In this document: one piece after another, positions 27,983 to 40,880 of the stretch
How positions within the stretch are numbered: the first letter of the stretch is position 1
How the letters are laid out: every line of letters begins with the position of its first letter
From: Trematomus loennbergii
Taxonomy: Eukaryota; Chordata; Actinopteri; Perciformes; Nototheniidae
DNA length: 64,000 nucleotides
Direction of reading: 5' to 3'
Assembly: GCA_012861695.1 (NCBI GenBank)
Contig: JAAOOA010000026.1
Location: forward strand, 14,317,432 to 14,381,431
Notes under the pieces: model-generated
Told to the model about the DNA's origin: nothing
Seen by the model: the letters and a program-made list of their open reading frames with translations, nothing else
Database searches by the model: none
Made by a program: the position numbers and the translations under genes

Positions 27983-30900
27983 ACAAATCCTCTTATTCCA
28001 AAACTCCAAACTGCAAATAGTTCACTCTGTTAAGCATTTATTAACTTATTTTTGAGGTGTATAATGACAGGGAGCATTAAAAGCTGTCAACCCTAAATGG
28101 AAAAAATTGTAAACCTTACTTATTATCTGGTAAATAACATAAAAGCATGCTAGATTGACTATTCTGTCCTTTGTCTACATTTTGATCCAACAATACACGA
28201 TTCAAACTTTCCAGACACCTGATGTCGAGTCAAAAACACCACAATCTGTGATGTTTTCTTGTTTTTAAAATCTCAATATTAAAGGGTTATACTATATCAA
28301 TGTAAAATTGATATAGAAATGAAAATAATTCATAAGATTTTGTTCAGTTTTTTATTTGGATGGGCATCCCAGTTGTTTTTTGCAAAGGTGGATGGGTAAT
28401 CTATGTGATTGGTGAAGAGTACCATGAAAAAGCTAAAAAGTTACTGACTGTAAACAAGTTAAGCTCTGATGGGATCAACTGTTTGACATCGCTGGAAATA
28501 AAACCATCTGCGAAACGCAATTCAAAACAACTAAACCAAAACAGAGTTTGATACTTCTGTCATTATTTAGCCTGTGTAACTGATATATTTTTTCCTAAAG
28601 TACATACATTTTTTTTTAATATGCCTTAAATTCAAGGCAATAAAAGTAAAAGAAACTAACATTACAGCACTTTGATTGGGAAAACATGTTAGATTTCCAT
28701 TTGTGATATGCTTTCACCCAGACTCTCTGTTAAAACATTGACTGTATTCATGTAAATAGTGAACAAGCTTAAAGTAAGAATATAAGTGGATTTATCTGCT
28801 TAAGTCTGGTGAGGCTCCAACTCAATTATCCCACGTCTGCAGAATTCCAGAGTAAGGGGTTAGAAAAAATCTGCTCATTGCTCATAAGAAATGTTTACTT
28901 AATCTAATATTGTGTTATACTCAGCAACTTGCGTGTATCAATCAAGTGGTCGCCTCTCGTACTGTCACATTTTTGACTTTTGAAGTATCTGAGGGAGAAA
29001 GGTTTTTAAACCATGAATCAGGTCTCTGCATTCAGCTATTTAATTCGTTTTTACAATAGCAAGTAGCAAACACTTGAATGTATTATGTCTATATTGAGCT
29101 GTATAATACATGTGCCCACTAGGGGGCATCAAACAATGAACAATGAACAATGTAATCTGAGCTTGAATACCTTTTATAATATTAATAGTTTATGACTGTT
29201 ATAAACATTTGTCCTAGTTATAGTCATTAATTGTCACCTTTGATCAGTAACAATGAACATTATCTGAATTGATAATCAGTCTTAGCTAATACAATTTGGA
29301 AAATTAAACAATAAGGCCTTCTACTCTATTTTCTTCTAAGTTACATTCGTATCGTGCTGATGTTGTGATATGCAAGTGATTTTTTTTAATAGAAGAGGTG
29401 CATTTCAGATCTGCTTCTGAGAGTGCAGTAAGACATTAGCAGAATAAGAAGTGAGGGGTGAAGGGCTGAGAGATAATTGGTGCTATTGTGTTTGTGATTG
29501 TGGGCTCAGGGCGGGGGAAGAAATTTGATCTGACTCTATTCTAGCTTTACTCTTTTCTTGTTCACATAACCAATAAAGGAACAACAGAAGAAAGGACAAA
29601 GGACAATATAACTATAGAATACAGTTTCACTTTGAACTACATTGAAGTGAGGTCTTTTATATGGGGCCTGAATGCAGCGTCTGAACTCTGGAGGTTTGCT
29701 TGTTTTTGAAAAATCACTAGACCGCTTAATCCAATGATCTGTCTGTCTCCGACTTACGTCTGTCATCATTATCTCTCTCTCTGTCAGAAGACACAAGAGA
29801 CATAAAACAAGCTTCTGCTTGTGGATCAGACTCCATGAATCACACCTGCAGTATAATAAAGACTTCCATTAAGTTGATCTGTGGGTTGTACGTGGCTGAT
29901 AAGGGTGCAAAAAAAAACATTGTTAATATTTAATTGAGTTACCACATCGAGGTAGCACAAGAAATACTTCTGCGTATACTTTAGAAAAAACCCTGCTCCA
30001 AAAATAAATGTGCAGATAATTGCCTGCAACATTTCTTATCGCTGTCTCTACTGTATATGATCAAAGGTCCCTAAATCCATATGTGATTATGTGCAAATTA
30101 CCTTGTATTCAGTCTAAAAATGCATATTATTTACAAAAGATAATTTGATGCGTGTGAGTGATATGATTTGATCTGTTCCCAGAGCAGTTTGACTGTTTAT
30201 GTTGTACTGTATTATTTACGTCAGTTGAAAAGGTCCTGAATCCTATTAGACTTACAGAAAACACTGATTTTATGTCATAGGTTCGATATCAAAGGTAGGA
30301 TTCTGGCACACAGATATTTTCTTGAGGGAAATTGTTCCTTTAAAGGGGTTACTGAGGGCATTCTCATTTTCTAAAAAAAGCGCCTCTACATTACATATCA
30401 GGCGTCAGTTGGTGAGAAGAGCATGGCATTAACAGAATAAAAGGCTGCTGATGCTTCTGAAATTACAGTTATTATGAGCACTGGGCACCAGGGTGACACT
30501 TTTCTTTTCTTGCTTATTTTATTGAACACCTGTCTCTCTGATTATGCTCCTTGTGACTCAGCTGACTTTCTGTCTGTCATTTAATGACTTTTTGAGTCAA
30601 CTGACAGGGAACTTGCTCGGGGGAACTTGTCAAATGTGTGTAATTACTGTGTGAACACTGGGCTTTTATTGTAATGTCTGGGAATGAAGGTGTTCATGAA
30701 GATAACCTGAGGCTGGAGTAAAATGTGTTTCAGGGTCATATTTAGTTCATTCATGAAGACTATACATTTCATAGACAGGATGCTCTCTACATTTGTATCG
30801 TTGACTTTTAAAACCTCTGGTATTCAGATATTTGGTGTCTGTTTGTCATGTGATCTCATGTGAACTCTTATTGTTTACGCATTCTGCAGGTTGGGTCTGT

Positions 30901-32089
30901 TTTACGTTTGCTCTGTAAACTCCAAAATGCTATGTACAAACCTGCTTGGCAGAGGTGTAGAGTTGTTGTTCAAGAGCAGCTGTTTGCAATTGTTTTGCTG
31001 TGTTCATCTGTATGAGGAGCTTGAACAACCGAAAAAAGTATAATTAATAATGATTAATGTGGTTGATTTGTAGATTAATGTGGATTGCTCATGAATTCGG
31101 GACATTCATATCATATTACTAATTTAGAAAAGTGAGACATGTCTTCTTTCAACAGGTCATTTTGGTTTCCTTCCTTTTTGACTTTTGTTCATGATCACTT
31201 TAAGAGCATGGTGACCCCTGGCTCAAAAGGTTGTGACCCTAAATGATATGGGTTGATGAGAGTCACAGTGTGGTTTTTATATCATGACAAGTAGGAATTG
31301 CCTTTTAAGGGATCATTAGATATAATAATAATAATAATAATAACTTGAATTTATATCGCGCCTTTCATACAAAGAAACATACAAGGACAAGACATAAAAC
31401 ATAAAAACATAAAACAGGGGGGGCAGAAATGGAAGTGTAAGTGGGGGGGAGATTGAGTTATTGTTGGAAGGCGATGTTGAACAGATGAGTTTTAAGGGTT
31501 GATTTGAAGATGTTGAGAGAAGGGGCGTTGCGGATCGCAGTTGCGATGTGTGTCAACACATTGCTAGCCACTGAATAATTCTGTTGAACAACCTTGTCTC
31601 ATCCTAGTCATTTTGACCCTGTAGAACTGTCATTATTAGAGGAGTGGTCTTGATGAAAGAGTGAGTACATTTTGGCTGCGATATAGAGACATTGCTTCAC
31701 AGCTAACCACAATGACAACAGGTGTGTCTAACCTCATAACAACTGTGGGTTCAATCACATGCTACCAACAGCCATAATTATATAGTTCTCACCTTTTCAT
31801 TTTGTTACTTATTTTAATTACTGTAGCTACGTTTATCTTCCCCCACAAAAATGGATCGAGATATTTGTTACAATAAAACAACCTTACTGCAGTCCTTTAA
31901 AACGATTTAGTTTAAAAAGATACTCAAGATTTATCATAGGAACTCAAACTTAAAGTCGACTAATTGTTTTTCCTCTTTCTGAAATGGCAGTATTTATAAA
32001 GTGTTTTCTAAGGATCTAAATAGTTGTGTTATTCCTGCAATATCCGCACACATTTAAAGGATGGCAATGTTCTTTAATGTGTTCTTTAA
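27983..32089. other. Intergenic between rbp4l and keratin
   Basis: No gene is seen in about 4.1 kb of AT-rich sequence. A perfect CTCF-type core (CCACTAGGGGGCA) lies at 29116-29128. A dispersed-repeat fragment lies at 31320-31570 (listed separately). Short open frames such as 29536-30032 have no domain. Confidence 0.5.
31320..31570. repeat. Dispersed repeat fragment with (ATA)n
   Basis: A short (ATA)n array (31321-31342) is followed by CTTGAATTTATATCGCGCCTTTCATAC and a purine-rich G-tract region. The TTTATATxGCGCCTTTC block is a common part of fish dispersed repeats. The family is not identified. Confidence 0.5.
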
Positions 32090-32400
32090 TTGTTGTTCGG
32101 GCCAACAATTTGGTCCAGACTAAAAAATCTAAACAATTGAATCGATTGCCATGATGTGTTTTACTGACATTCATGATGTTTGTGATCTGACTTTCCTTTA
32201 AGCTCATCATCAGGTCAAAAAGAGTCCAATGCTTCGTGTATATTGCTAAATAGCAAATATTAAAACGGCAAACAACTAAACGATGGTGAACATGTTCAAC
32301 ATAATACCTGCTGAAAATCAGCATGTTAGCATTGTTGTTGTGAGCATGTTAGCATGATTATAATCAAAGCACAGATGTGACACAGTCCTGGGACAAGGAT
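32090..32400. repeat. Dispersed fish repeat (CATGTTAGCAT family), copy 1
   Basis: It contains GATTGCCATGATGTG, GACATTCATGATG, CATCATCAGGTCAAAA, GATGGTGAACATG, ACCTGCTGAAAATCAGCATG and GAGCATGTTAGCATG in the usual order of a repeat I recognise as abundant in percomorph genomes. Diverged. A related copy lies at 48575-48930. Confidence 0.6.
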
Positions 32401-32603
32401 ATTAGTCCTGTTCAAAGTATTTGCATGATTTAAAGTCAACATGCTTTTATGAAACTTTAACCTACATCACGTTGCAGTAACATCACAATAGTGCTAGAAC
32501 CAAGCCCACTTCAGAGCATTTGTCTATTTCAGTATAAAAGCCACAACATGTTTATTGTGAGTGACATAAGAATAGAAAAGGTAAATATGTCATGGATTAA
32601 AAC

Positions 32604-32609
32604 TTTATT
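32604..32609 (-). terminator. Keratin poly(A) signal AATAAA (putative)
   Basis: Minus-strand AATAAA about 510 bp beyond the keratin stop. Another lies at 32551-32556. The AAATAAA overlapping the stop codon is unlikely to be used alone. Confidence 0.45.
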
Positions 32610-33117
32610 TAGACTAAATACAAACACAAAAACAGTAAAAACATGTAAATTATATTCTTGTCAAAGCAGGAAAGGAATGTTTTACACCTACTAAAGTAAA
32701 CATTTCCACACTAAGTAATAAATATCTTGTTGAAGTACACAGCAGTCTTTAGTAAAACAGAATGAACATGGTTGGTCAGTTGCACAGAAACAAAAAAGGC
32801 ACTTCTATTCTAAAATGGTATAAGCATGCATAACTACAGCACTGTGTATATATATAGATATATATTGTAGCATTATCTCAATATCAGTGTCACTGATAAG
32901 TCAACCTTGGAAAAACCATTAACTGAAAACACAAAACATTCATAGTCGAGCAATACCCCCAAAAATTCCCTATTGAAAACAATATTTTCTCATTTGAGAA
33001 GAATAAATGATACTCCGCAGCTCTTTTGAAATATCCGGAAACATGTCTCCTGCTCTCTTTTTTGTTTCGCAAGACCCTGTCATTTTTTGCATCTTGCTTC
33101 TTTTTTAAAAAATATTT

Positions 33118-36100
33118 TTATTTCTTGGTCTCTTCGATCTGCTCCACCTCGCTGGACTCGTCCACCACTTTGCCGTTGATCATCGTCTGAGTCACCACCT
33201 TCACAATTTTCCTGGTGCGAACATCAGGCTCCTCTGCACAGACAGAGATGAGATGGGATGAGATCAGATGCAATGACATGAGAAGGGATGAAATGGAAGA
33301 GAACATCTTTTTTAAAAGTATGATTTTAAATGAGATTAGATCAAATTCATTGAGATGACATGCAGTAATATGAGAATAGTTTTGAGTTTGATTTACACAG
33401 GATAGGTAGTAAACTGCGATAATCCAAGTGAGAAGAAAGGATTGGTGATATGAGATCAAGTGGAAAGAAAAAACAATAAAATGATCATTTGAATTTAGAA
33501 GATGAGATAAAATGAGACAAAATATGAAAAGATATGGTGAGAGAAAGGGGGGAGAGAAGAGACAACATGGAGGCAGTTAAATGAGAAGGCAAAATAACAT
33601 TTGGACTCATATTACTCTTTAATTTTGGTTGATTCTTCCGTCACTCTGTAACACTTATTTCTCCTGATGTGTTTCACACTGACCTTCACCACTAATGCAC
33701 ATGTCATGTTTGGACAGCTTAAATTAAAGGACTATGTGCATTTTTCACTAAAGACACAGTTTGTAAAAACAGCTTTAAATGCTTAACGATCCTGTCTCAC
33801 GAAGGACTCTTAAAGGCGTCACAGTCGTTGATTCTGTGTCGTCTTTGGTCTGCTGATGGTGAACATAACCACAAGACCTTGCAGTTTGTTAATCCAGCAT
33901 GAGTCAGTGAGATTAGCATACAACAGTTAAACAATTGCGATAAATGTTTTCACACCCATATTTGTTGCTATAGGAGCTGAGCTGTTAGTGTTGTTTGCAT
34001 TGTTTTGAGGTTCATGAAACAGACATTATTCCTGGGCCGCTCGGCGTGTGAATGAATATTATGTTTGCTCAACTTATCTCGTTTATTATCACAGCTTTAA
34101 TCACTCTTTACAACCCTGGTGTTTCCTTCAGGTTGTCATAAATTGCAGATAAAAATTAGTGAATGAGCAGTGCTTTACTCTTTGGTGTGATACATGCTTT
34201 TTATAAAATACTGTGCTTGGAAGTTGTTCCGACATAAAAGTTGTGACTTTGCACTTTATTTATCTCAGTAAAAATCAGAGGTCATGGTACTCACTTTTTG
34301 GTGGAGGAGGGACTTCCTTGACACTGAGAGGCAGAAATGATACATGTCAGAATAAACAGCTTTAAATTGACATAAAAAAGAGCATTTACATTTTTAAGGA
34401 ATAGTTATGCATTTTGGGAAAAACACTTTTCCTGTTACTTAGATGAGAACCACTCTTGTATACTCTTAGCTTAGCTTGGAATAAAGAATGGAAAGACTGG
34501 AGGAACAGCTAACCTGCCTCTGTCCAACGTAACAACAAATTATACTTTCTAGTTTCTCTAAAGCTTCCTTATTAAATCATATTTATTAAATCTGGTCAAA
34601 AACTAATTGGGAAATGTTGTTTTCACAGTGGTACTTTGTAAAGGGTCAAGCTAGTGGTTACCCCCTGTCAGCCTTTATGCTAAGCTAGGCTAAGTGGCTG
34701 CTAATTGTAGTGAACTGATATGAGGGTGCTGTTTTGAAGTCTGGCTCTCATTCAGCCATGTTCCTGGTGAAACTCACCTTTCTTCTCCCTCCAGCAGGCG
34801 CCTGTAGGTGGCGATCTCCATCTCCAGGTTCTGTTTGATGCGGAGGAGCTGCTCATAGTCGGTCTTGGTGCGCTGCATGTCCAGCCTGAGCTGAGAGAGG
34901 TCATCCTCTAGCTGGTTCAGAGTGGCCTGCAGACGCTCCATCTCAGTAGAGTACTTATGACCGGTCTCACCCAGGTTACCTTCCAGCGCTGCTACCTGAG
35001 ACAAAAAAACAACATAATAAGGCCTAACATGCCTTTTCCACATTCTTGGGTCTAACATTACCATTGTGTTGCCCATCATTATATCAGTTTAGAAGGTTAA
35101 ATGACCGGTGACCTGGGAAATGCCCCAAATTATTCATAATTTTCTTTTCAACCTCCTCACATTTCCTCGTGTTTGCCAGTCAGTGGAAATCAAACCACAG
35201 TGTCTTCTGATTCTGAAATTACTTCCCAAACCACCATCAACAAAAACCTGAGCTGACAAGGCCTTGGCATCCAAAACAAACATTCGCTGTTCAGACATGA
35301 TTACCTGCTTCGCCACAGAAACCCACCCCCATACACTTTAGCAACTGAACCTGCTATCTTCTAGCTAGACTTATTAGCGTGGGATAACATGTTGACTGTC
35401 AACACAGGATTAGTCAAGAGAGAAAAACAAAAAAATTATTTCCGTCAGACACTGATGCAAAGAACGTGAGACAGAATCTGAACTTGTGTAAGGATTTTTT
35501 GCATTGGTATTTGACAAATCCCCTCTAAATCCGGCCTTTGTTAAACACAATGCCATAACTAATTACGGCTCTGTGCAAATGTGACACTGTAAAATCTCTG
35601 TTGTGGTGTTTGCACTGCTTTATGTGCATTTTATTTAGTTTGCACAGTTCTATATGTAGAAACATACACACACACAAACACTTACAACCGCTCACCTGTT
35701 TGTGCAGACTCTCCAGCTCCACCTCCAGGTTCTGCAGGAAGCGCTGCCTCTCCATCAGCTCGCCTTGAGCTCCTCTCAGGGCCTCATTGCTCTCCTTCAC
35801 CTCATTCTGCACCGTCTCCAGCTTGTTTGGACACAAAAACACCAGAATACACACGCACATGAAATACATTGTGTTATTAGATGAATTCAATTGTAAATTT
35901 CCACTCACTCTTCTACGAGTTCTCTAAATTAAGAATTTGTTTTTCACATCGTTTCAGAAAAACGATTATAATGATTATTCTGACATCAGACTGTAACTGT
36001 AGAAATTCAAAGATTTGTCAATCAATCAACAGACAGAAAAAAGACAATCATTTTGATGAAAAATGTTCAAGCATAAACTGTAAAAAAATTGCCAAATATT

Positions 36101-39100
36101 TGCTTGCTCAAGCTTCCCACAGGTGAGGATTTGCTGCTTTAGGGTGTTTGACTTTTGGTTGGACATACGAAGACGTTACTTTGGCCTCTTAGAATGAATT
36201 CCTTATATTTAGTTGAGAATTGCATTTTACTCCTCACCTTCTTGAGGTACCACTGCTCCGTTTGGTCCTTGTTCTTCTTGACAATCCCCTCATACTGGGA
36301 GCGCAGGCCGGACAGAATGGTGCCCAGCTCAGGCCCGCTGGCTGAGTCCACCTCCACATTCACCTCATCTCTGGCAATACGGGACTTCATCTGCTCCAGT
36401 TCCTGCAGTTGGGGGAGATTCAATACTTAGATCCTGAATTATGCTTTATCAAACTGTGTATATTTACAAGAAACATAATGGTTGCATTGTCTCATGTCTA
36501 AATAAAGTCCCATATGTGTAAATGAACAGGCAACCATGTTGGCATAGAGGATGTGAGGACATCTTGATTATTTAGATGCTCTCTATCAATAGTTGATGGG
36601 GCAGAGCTCACCTTACCTCACACACACTAAACTCTATTCATCCATATTCTCTAGATGTCTTTCACTCTCGCTTCTTTGTCATTTGTGGCATTGTGTCATG
36701 TCACACATGTTTTAATATGATGTGGTGTGCATTTAATGTTCTTGCTAGCTATATACACAATCTTCTAGGCTTTGTTGAAGAATATAGTTAAAATACATGC
36801 ACAGTAATTGTATCCTTGCTCAGGAAGGGGGTGCACGAGAGATGTGATGGGATCTAGTTGCCTAGGTATGTTAGTGGGGGAAAGTCTTTATTTTCAACAA
36901 AAAGGCCTGACATTCATTTCAAAGCTGAGACACACAGAGGCAAGGTACAAACCTTTACATGTTGTCAAATCAGACAAACAATAAATGAAATAAACATAGG
37001 TGTCACACATGCAGGATACATGTGCTTTATATATTTCATTTAGTCGATAACAAATATCTGCAGTAGGTGATGAATTGGATCTGTGCAGTTTTATTCACAT
37101 CCTGTTTCTGTTAGTAGGAGATCGATACTTCTCATGGTGAGGGGGTAAATTATTGTATCTTCATATCCCCCCCAGAGGACGACAGGGATCATCTGATTGG
37201 GCAGAAACAGCAGGTCTGTGAAACCAGATCTAACTGCTCCTTTAATCTGTAGTAACCAGATGACCACCTCTTTCTCTCCTGCACCCCCTCCCTACACATA
37301 TCTGTGTGCTTAAGCTCCAAATAAGACCTCTTGAGTCCACTAAACTGGGTCAGCCTGAAATCAAACAACTTGTTGTTTGCAAGGGCAGGTTGGAGAACAA
37401 GAGAGAGGGCCAAAATGAAAATGAGAAGAGGCAAATGTGGAGTAATGGAGAAGTTAATGTGGTAAAGAGCGTGTTAAAAGACTGGCATACAGCAGAAATG
37501 TGGGCAAAGAAGTTAAGAAGTGAGTCCAAACAGATAGAGTTAGAACAGACTCACCTCCTCGTGGTTTTTCTTGAGGAAGTACAGCTCTTCTTTCAGGCTG
37601 TCCAGATCTCCCCTCAGGGAGGCGATGATCTGCTCGTGGTCGGTCTTGGCCTTTTTCAGAGCAACACAGTCTCGCTCCACAGACTGACACATCACCAGCT
37701 CAGTCTCCCACCTGGTTTATTTCAGATAAATAAAGGAATAAGTTGTTTATTTACTTTCTTTTTTAATGGCAATAGCAAATGCCTTATGAAGTAACATTTA
37801 AACAAGTATTTTCTATTTTATTTGTATTGATTTTTGTCTCATTTCATCTCTTTGTAATCATTAAATACAATACCCAAACGTTTCTATGACCCTGGTAGAT
37901 TTTAAAGTGGAAAAGGACAGGAATAGTATAGCACAGTTGAAGCAGTACAAGGTAATTTCAGTGATAAAAATGATCTGAATCATAAATGTGCATTAAATAC
38001 CTCAACAGATTCAACATTATACATCTGTTTAATATGAATGTAATGCTACCATGCTGCACAGGTAGTAAAGCCTAAATCAAAGACTTTAATCTAGCTCTAA
38101 AGGGCTCTAAAAGGCAGTCAATCAAATAGTTTCAGGCAGTTGTTCGCATTGATCCTGAGTCACTCACTTGATTCTGAAGTCATCTGCAGCCAGTTTAGCA
38201 TTATCGATCTCTAACATGAGACGTGCATTCTCCAAGGTCCTCTTCCTCACCTGGCAGACATTAACATGGGGAAACAATGTTTAATAGACATGAGCATCCT
38301 TCATCAATGTCAATCTTCGCGCAGAAGTCATGTGCATTAAGTGCTTCATGTATTATATTACTGTATTAGGTATTCTGGCAGTGAAAGCACAAAAGTACAA
38401 ATGCCACATACAAATTCAAAATGGTAACCCATTCCATTTTCATTAAACTGTAACTTTTGTGCTTGGACAACATAGCATAAATAATGATTAACTTTACTCA
38501 GGTTTACAAGTTAACCCAAAGATCAAGTGTATGGGGAAATTCGGCCTCTGAGGAATCTACTGATGCAGCTCCTGCGAAAAGATGCGTCCATGTTTGCATA
38601 AATGTTTTGTCTATGTAAAATAACCAATGACATCATAACCTTGAGCCTTGTTCCTTGACAGAAAACTCACATCTGGCTGCAGGTCTGAATAATCTCCATG
38701 GGCCTTCAGCATTCCTTTATTATAAAATGTTAGATGTTTTTGCTCGTCCCTTCATGCCTACCTCTTGCTCAACAGCATGAGCTTGGGTCATCATGGAATC
38801 AAGGTCATGACCTTTGGGGATGCGGTCCAGCATCGCCTGCTTGATCTTTGTCTCCAGGTCTGCGTTGGAGTGCTCCAGTGAACGGACCTGGATGAAGACA
38901 AAGAGATGCGAATTAATGATTTCAGTGTTTCAGTTTGCTGCTAGTATCATTTCCTTGTCTGCATGTTAAAAGAGATGCACCCATCGCCCATTTGTCTGCT
39001 GAACAACAGTTTAACAGTGCTGTTAATGTTTTATGTATCAGACCTTGTCCAGGTAGTTGGCCAGACGGCTGTTGAGACTCTGCATGGCTTCCTTATCGTT

Positions 39101-39307
39101 GGTGCTGTTGCCATGTACGCCGTTAAGTTGCAGGCTGATTGGCCCGTTGAGATCCTGGCCGATGGAGGCCGAGCGGCTCAGAGGGCTGGATGTAGCGAAA
39201 GATACAGAAGCACGGGAGCGAGCGCGGCCAGTATCCATCAGAGAGCGACTGGAAAAGGAAGGCTGACGGCCCAGAGAGAAGCTCCTCACCGACATGCTGG
39301 AGGCCAT
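33118..39307 (-). CDS. Type I keratin, simple-epithelial (K18-like)
   Basis: Type I keratins pair with type II keratins to form cytoplasmic 10-nm filaments. Coding exons, in transcript order: 39307-39044 (264 bp), 38887-38762 (126), 38250-38168 (83), 37711-37555 (157), 36402-36238 (165), 35821-35696 (126), 34995-34778 (218), 34323-34295 (29), 33233-33118 (116), in all 1284 bp (427 aa). The 83-157-165-126-218 series is the type I keratin exon fingerprint. Residues 1-68 are a Ser/Arg-rich head without glycine loops; the rod runs from the [11 protein letters not shown] helix-initiation motif (about 78-88) to [12 protein letters not shown] (about 366-378), whose RRLL is the type I form. The tail ends [25 protein letters not shown]. 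The exact teleost orthologue is not assigned. The intron after LDK is unusual. Confidence 0.92.
34395..34725. repeat. Dispersed fish repeat (GCTAAGCTAGGCTAA family) in keratin intron
   Basis: Recognisable blocks: AGGAATAGTTATGCATTTTG, GGAAAGACTGGAGGAACAGC, CTCTGTCCAACGTAAC and TATGCTAAGCTAGGCTAAG. This family is common in percomorph introns. It sits in the intron between the keratin exons at 34778-34995 and 34295-34323. A 5' fragment of the same family lies at 50678-50735. Confidence 0.6.
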
Positions 39308-39706
39308 GACGAGTTGCTGTCAGGACACAAAGAACATCACAGAGAAACGTTGGGGGGGCTTGTAAAGACAAAATTGAGGCAAGACATGAAGGCATAATCA
39401 GAACAAGAGTACAATTTCACATGTAACATCCATCACAGCTGCGAAGAACTCATCTCTCTTTATAGAGAGTGGATGGATGTTCAAATTACACATCATAAGG
39501 AAAATACATAACTCCAAATGACTGTTTGACCTGTTGCAGCCATTCAAAGCTAATGTAACATGAGATATGGCTGAAGAAAAGCTCTTGTTTGGCCCTTAAG
39601 CAAATGTGTTTTATTCAAGCATTTGGCTAGACTTAAATACAAGTAGGGGCTTATATTGAAGGCCACTGAAAATGATGAAAGGAGAATTTCAACGAGTATA
39701 TCTACG

Positions 39707-39718
39707 GCCATCTAGTGG
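39707..39718 (-). promoter_or_regulatory. CTCF-type motif (reverse orientation)
   Basis: GCCATCTAGTGG is an exact match to the reverse complement of the CTCF core CCASYAGRKGGC. It lies in the first intron of the keratin gene, between the non-coding exon and the ATG exon. Confidence 0.4.
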
Positions 39719-40797
39719 CTTTTCAAAAGATCCATCTGCATTGAAGAGATGACTGTCTTTACGCTCAGGGCCACTTCAATCTGTCCGTCTCGGATCCGTT
39801 CAAATGCAACTTCAACTCAAGTCAGTGTAAAATAAAAATGTAAATGAGCACAGTTCAACCCTCGGTCAAAGGAGAGCCTCTTATCAGAACTGAGAACGCA
39901 CACATGGTTTCATTACTATGATAATGAGGTGCATTTTATATTCAAGAAGAAGCTAATGGAGGATTCGTAAAAAACTGAGAAAAAGGGGGGAGATGAAAGA
40001 TTCTTCAGAAATATAAAAGCAATCCTAAACCTAAATACTACTGCTGATGGTGTTAAATGTTATCAAATGTGGCAAAATGAAAAACATGTTTAATTCTGTG
40101 CTGATCGACTTGAAGTGCTTCAAGCTTCTTCTTCTTTTTTTTTTTAAATACCTAATGTTTTCTTTCCAACCTCATTTGACAGTAAGTTTAACAGGTGTTC
40201 ACATTACTTCCTGGATTTAAAGTGTCACTAGTTAGTGTATAAATGTCAAACCTAGACAGTGTGTCTTTGTCTGTGTGTCTTTGCGTGTCCCTGTGTGTGC
40301 GTGTGTTTCTCTAGATTAGCGGTCAAGGGAACCTCTCTGTCTCTCTGTCACTTGATCCTTGCAACACCGTTCCCACAACACTACAAAGGAGCCAGCAGGA
40401 GACAGACAGTCCTTGTTCAGATGAAAGATAGAGCTTGGGAAAATGATCGGAGAAATATTTAGAGTGAATTCCAGTTTCACAAGGACACTTTGTTCAGCAG
40501 GAAATGGACTTTCATTTCATTTGTCTTCCCTAAATCATCTTATCATTAGCAGACAAATAGTTCTGTTGACAACTGCTAAATGAAATTGAACATAGAGATA
40601 AGATCAATTTGCTTAAAAGTGGTAGAAACGTTTCCCTTTGGTTATCATTTTGATTTAGATGAATGTTTAAAAAATATATAATTACATACATTTTAATGAT
40701 CCCAACTTTTAAACATAATGAACAAACAAGGTAATTTGTTTTATTATTTAAATCAATATATAAAAAATTATAATTTCTAAAAAAGTATTTTACTCAC

Positions 40798-40880
40798 CAA
40801 CGTTTTGTTGAGATGGAGGTAGTGTGATCGAGGTAAAAAGTGGAGGATCTGTGCTGCGGATGCTACAGGTGAGCTTATAT
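40798..40880 (-). promoter_or_regulatory. Keratin 5' non-coding exon and TATA box (putative)
   Basis: On the minus strand an ATATAAGC TATA-like box (about 40873-40880) is followed by a short exon (about 40848 to 40798) ending GTTG with donor GTGAGTA. The matching acceptor (CTGACAG) lies at 39317-39319, nine bases before the ATG. The start of transcription is estimated, not seen. Confidence 0.55.
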
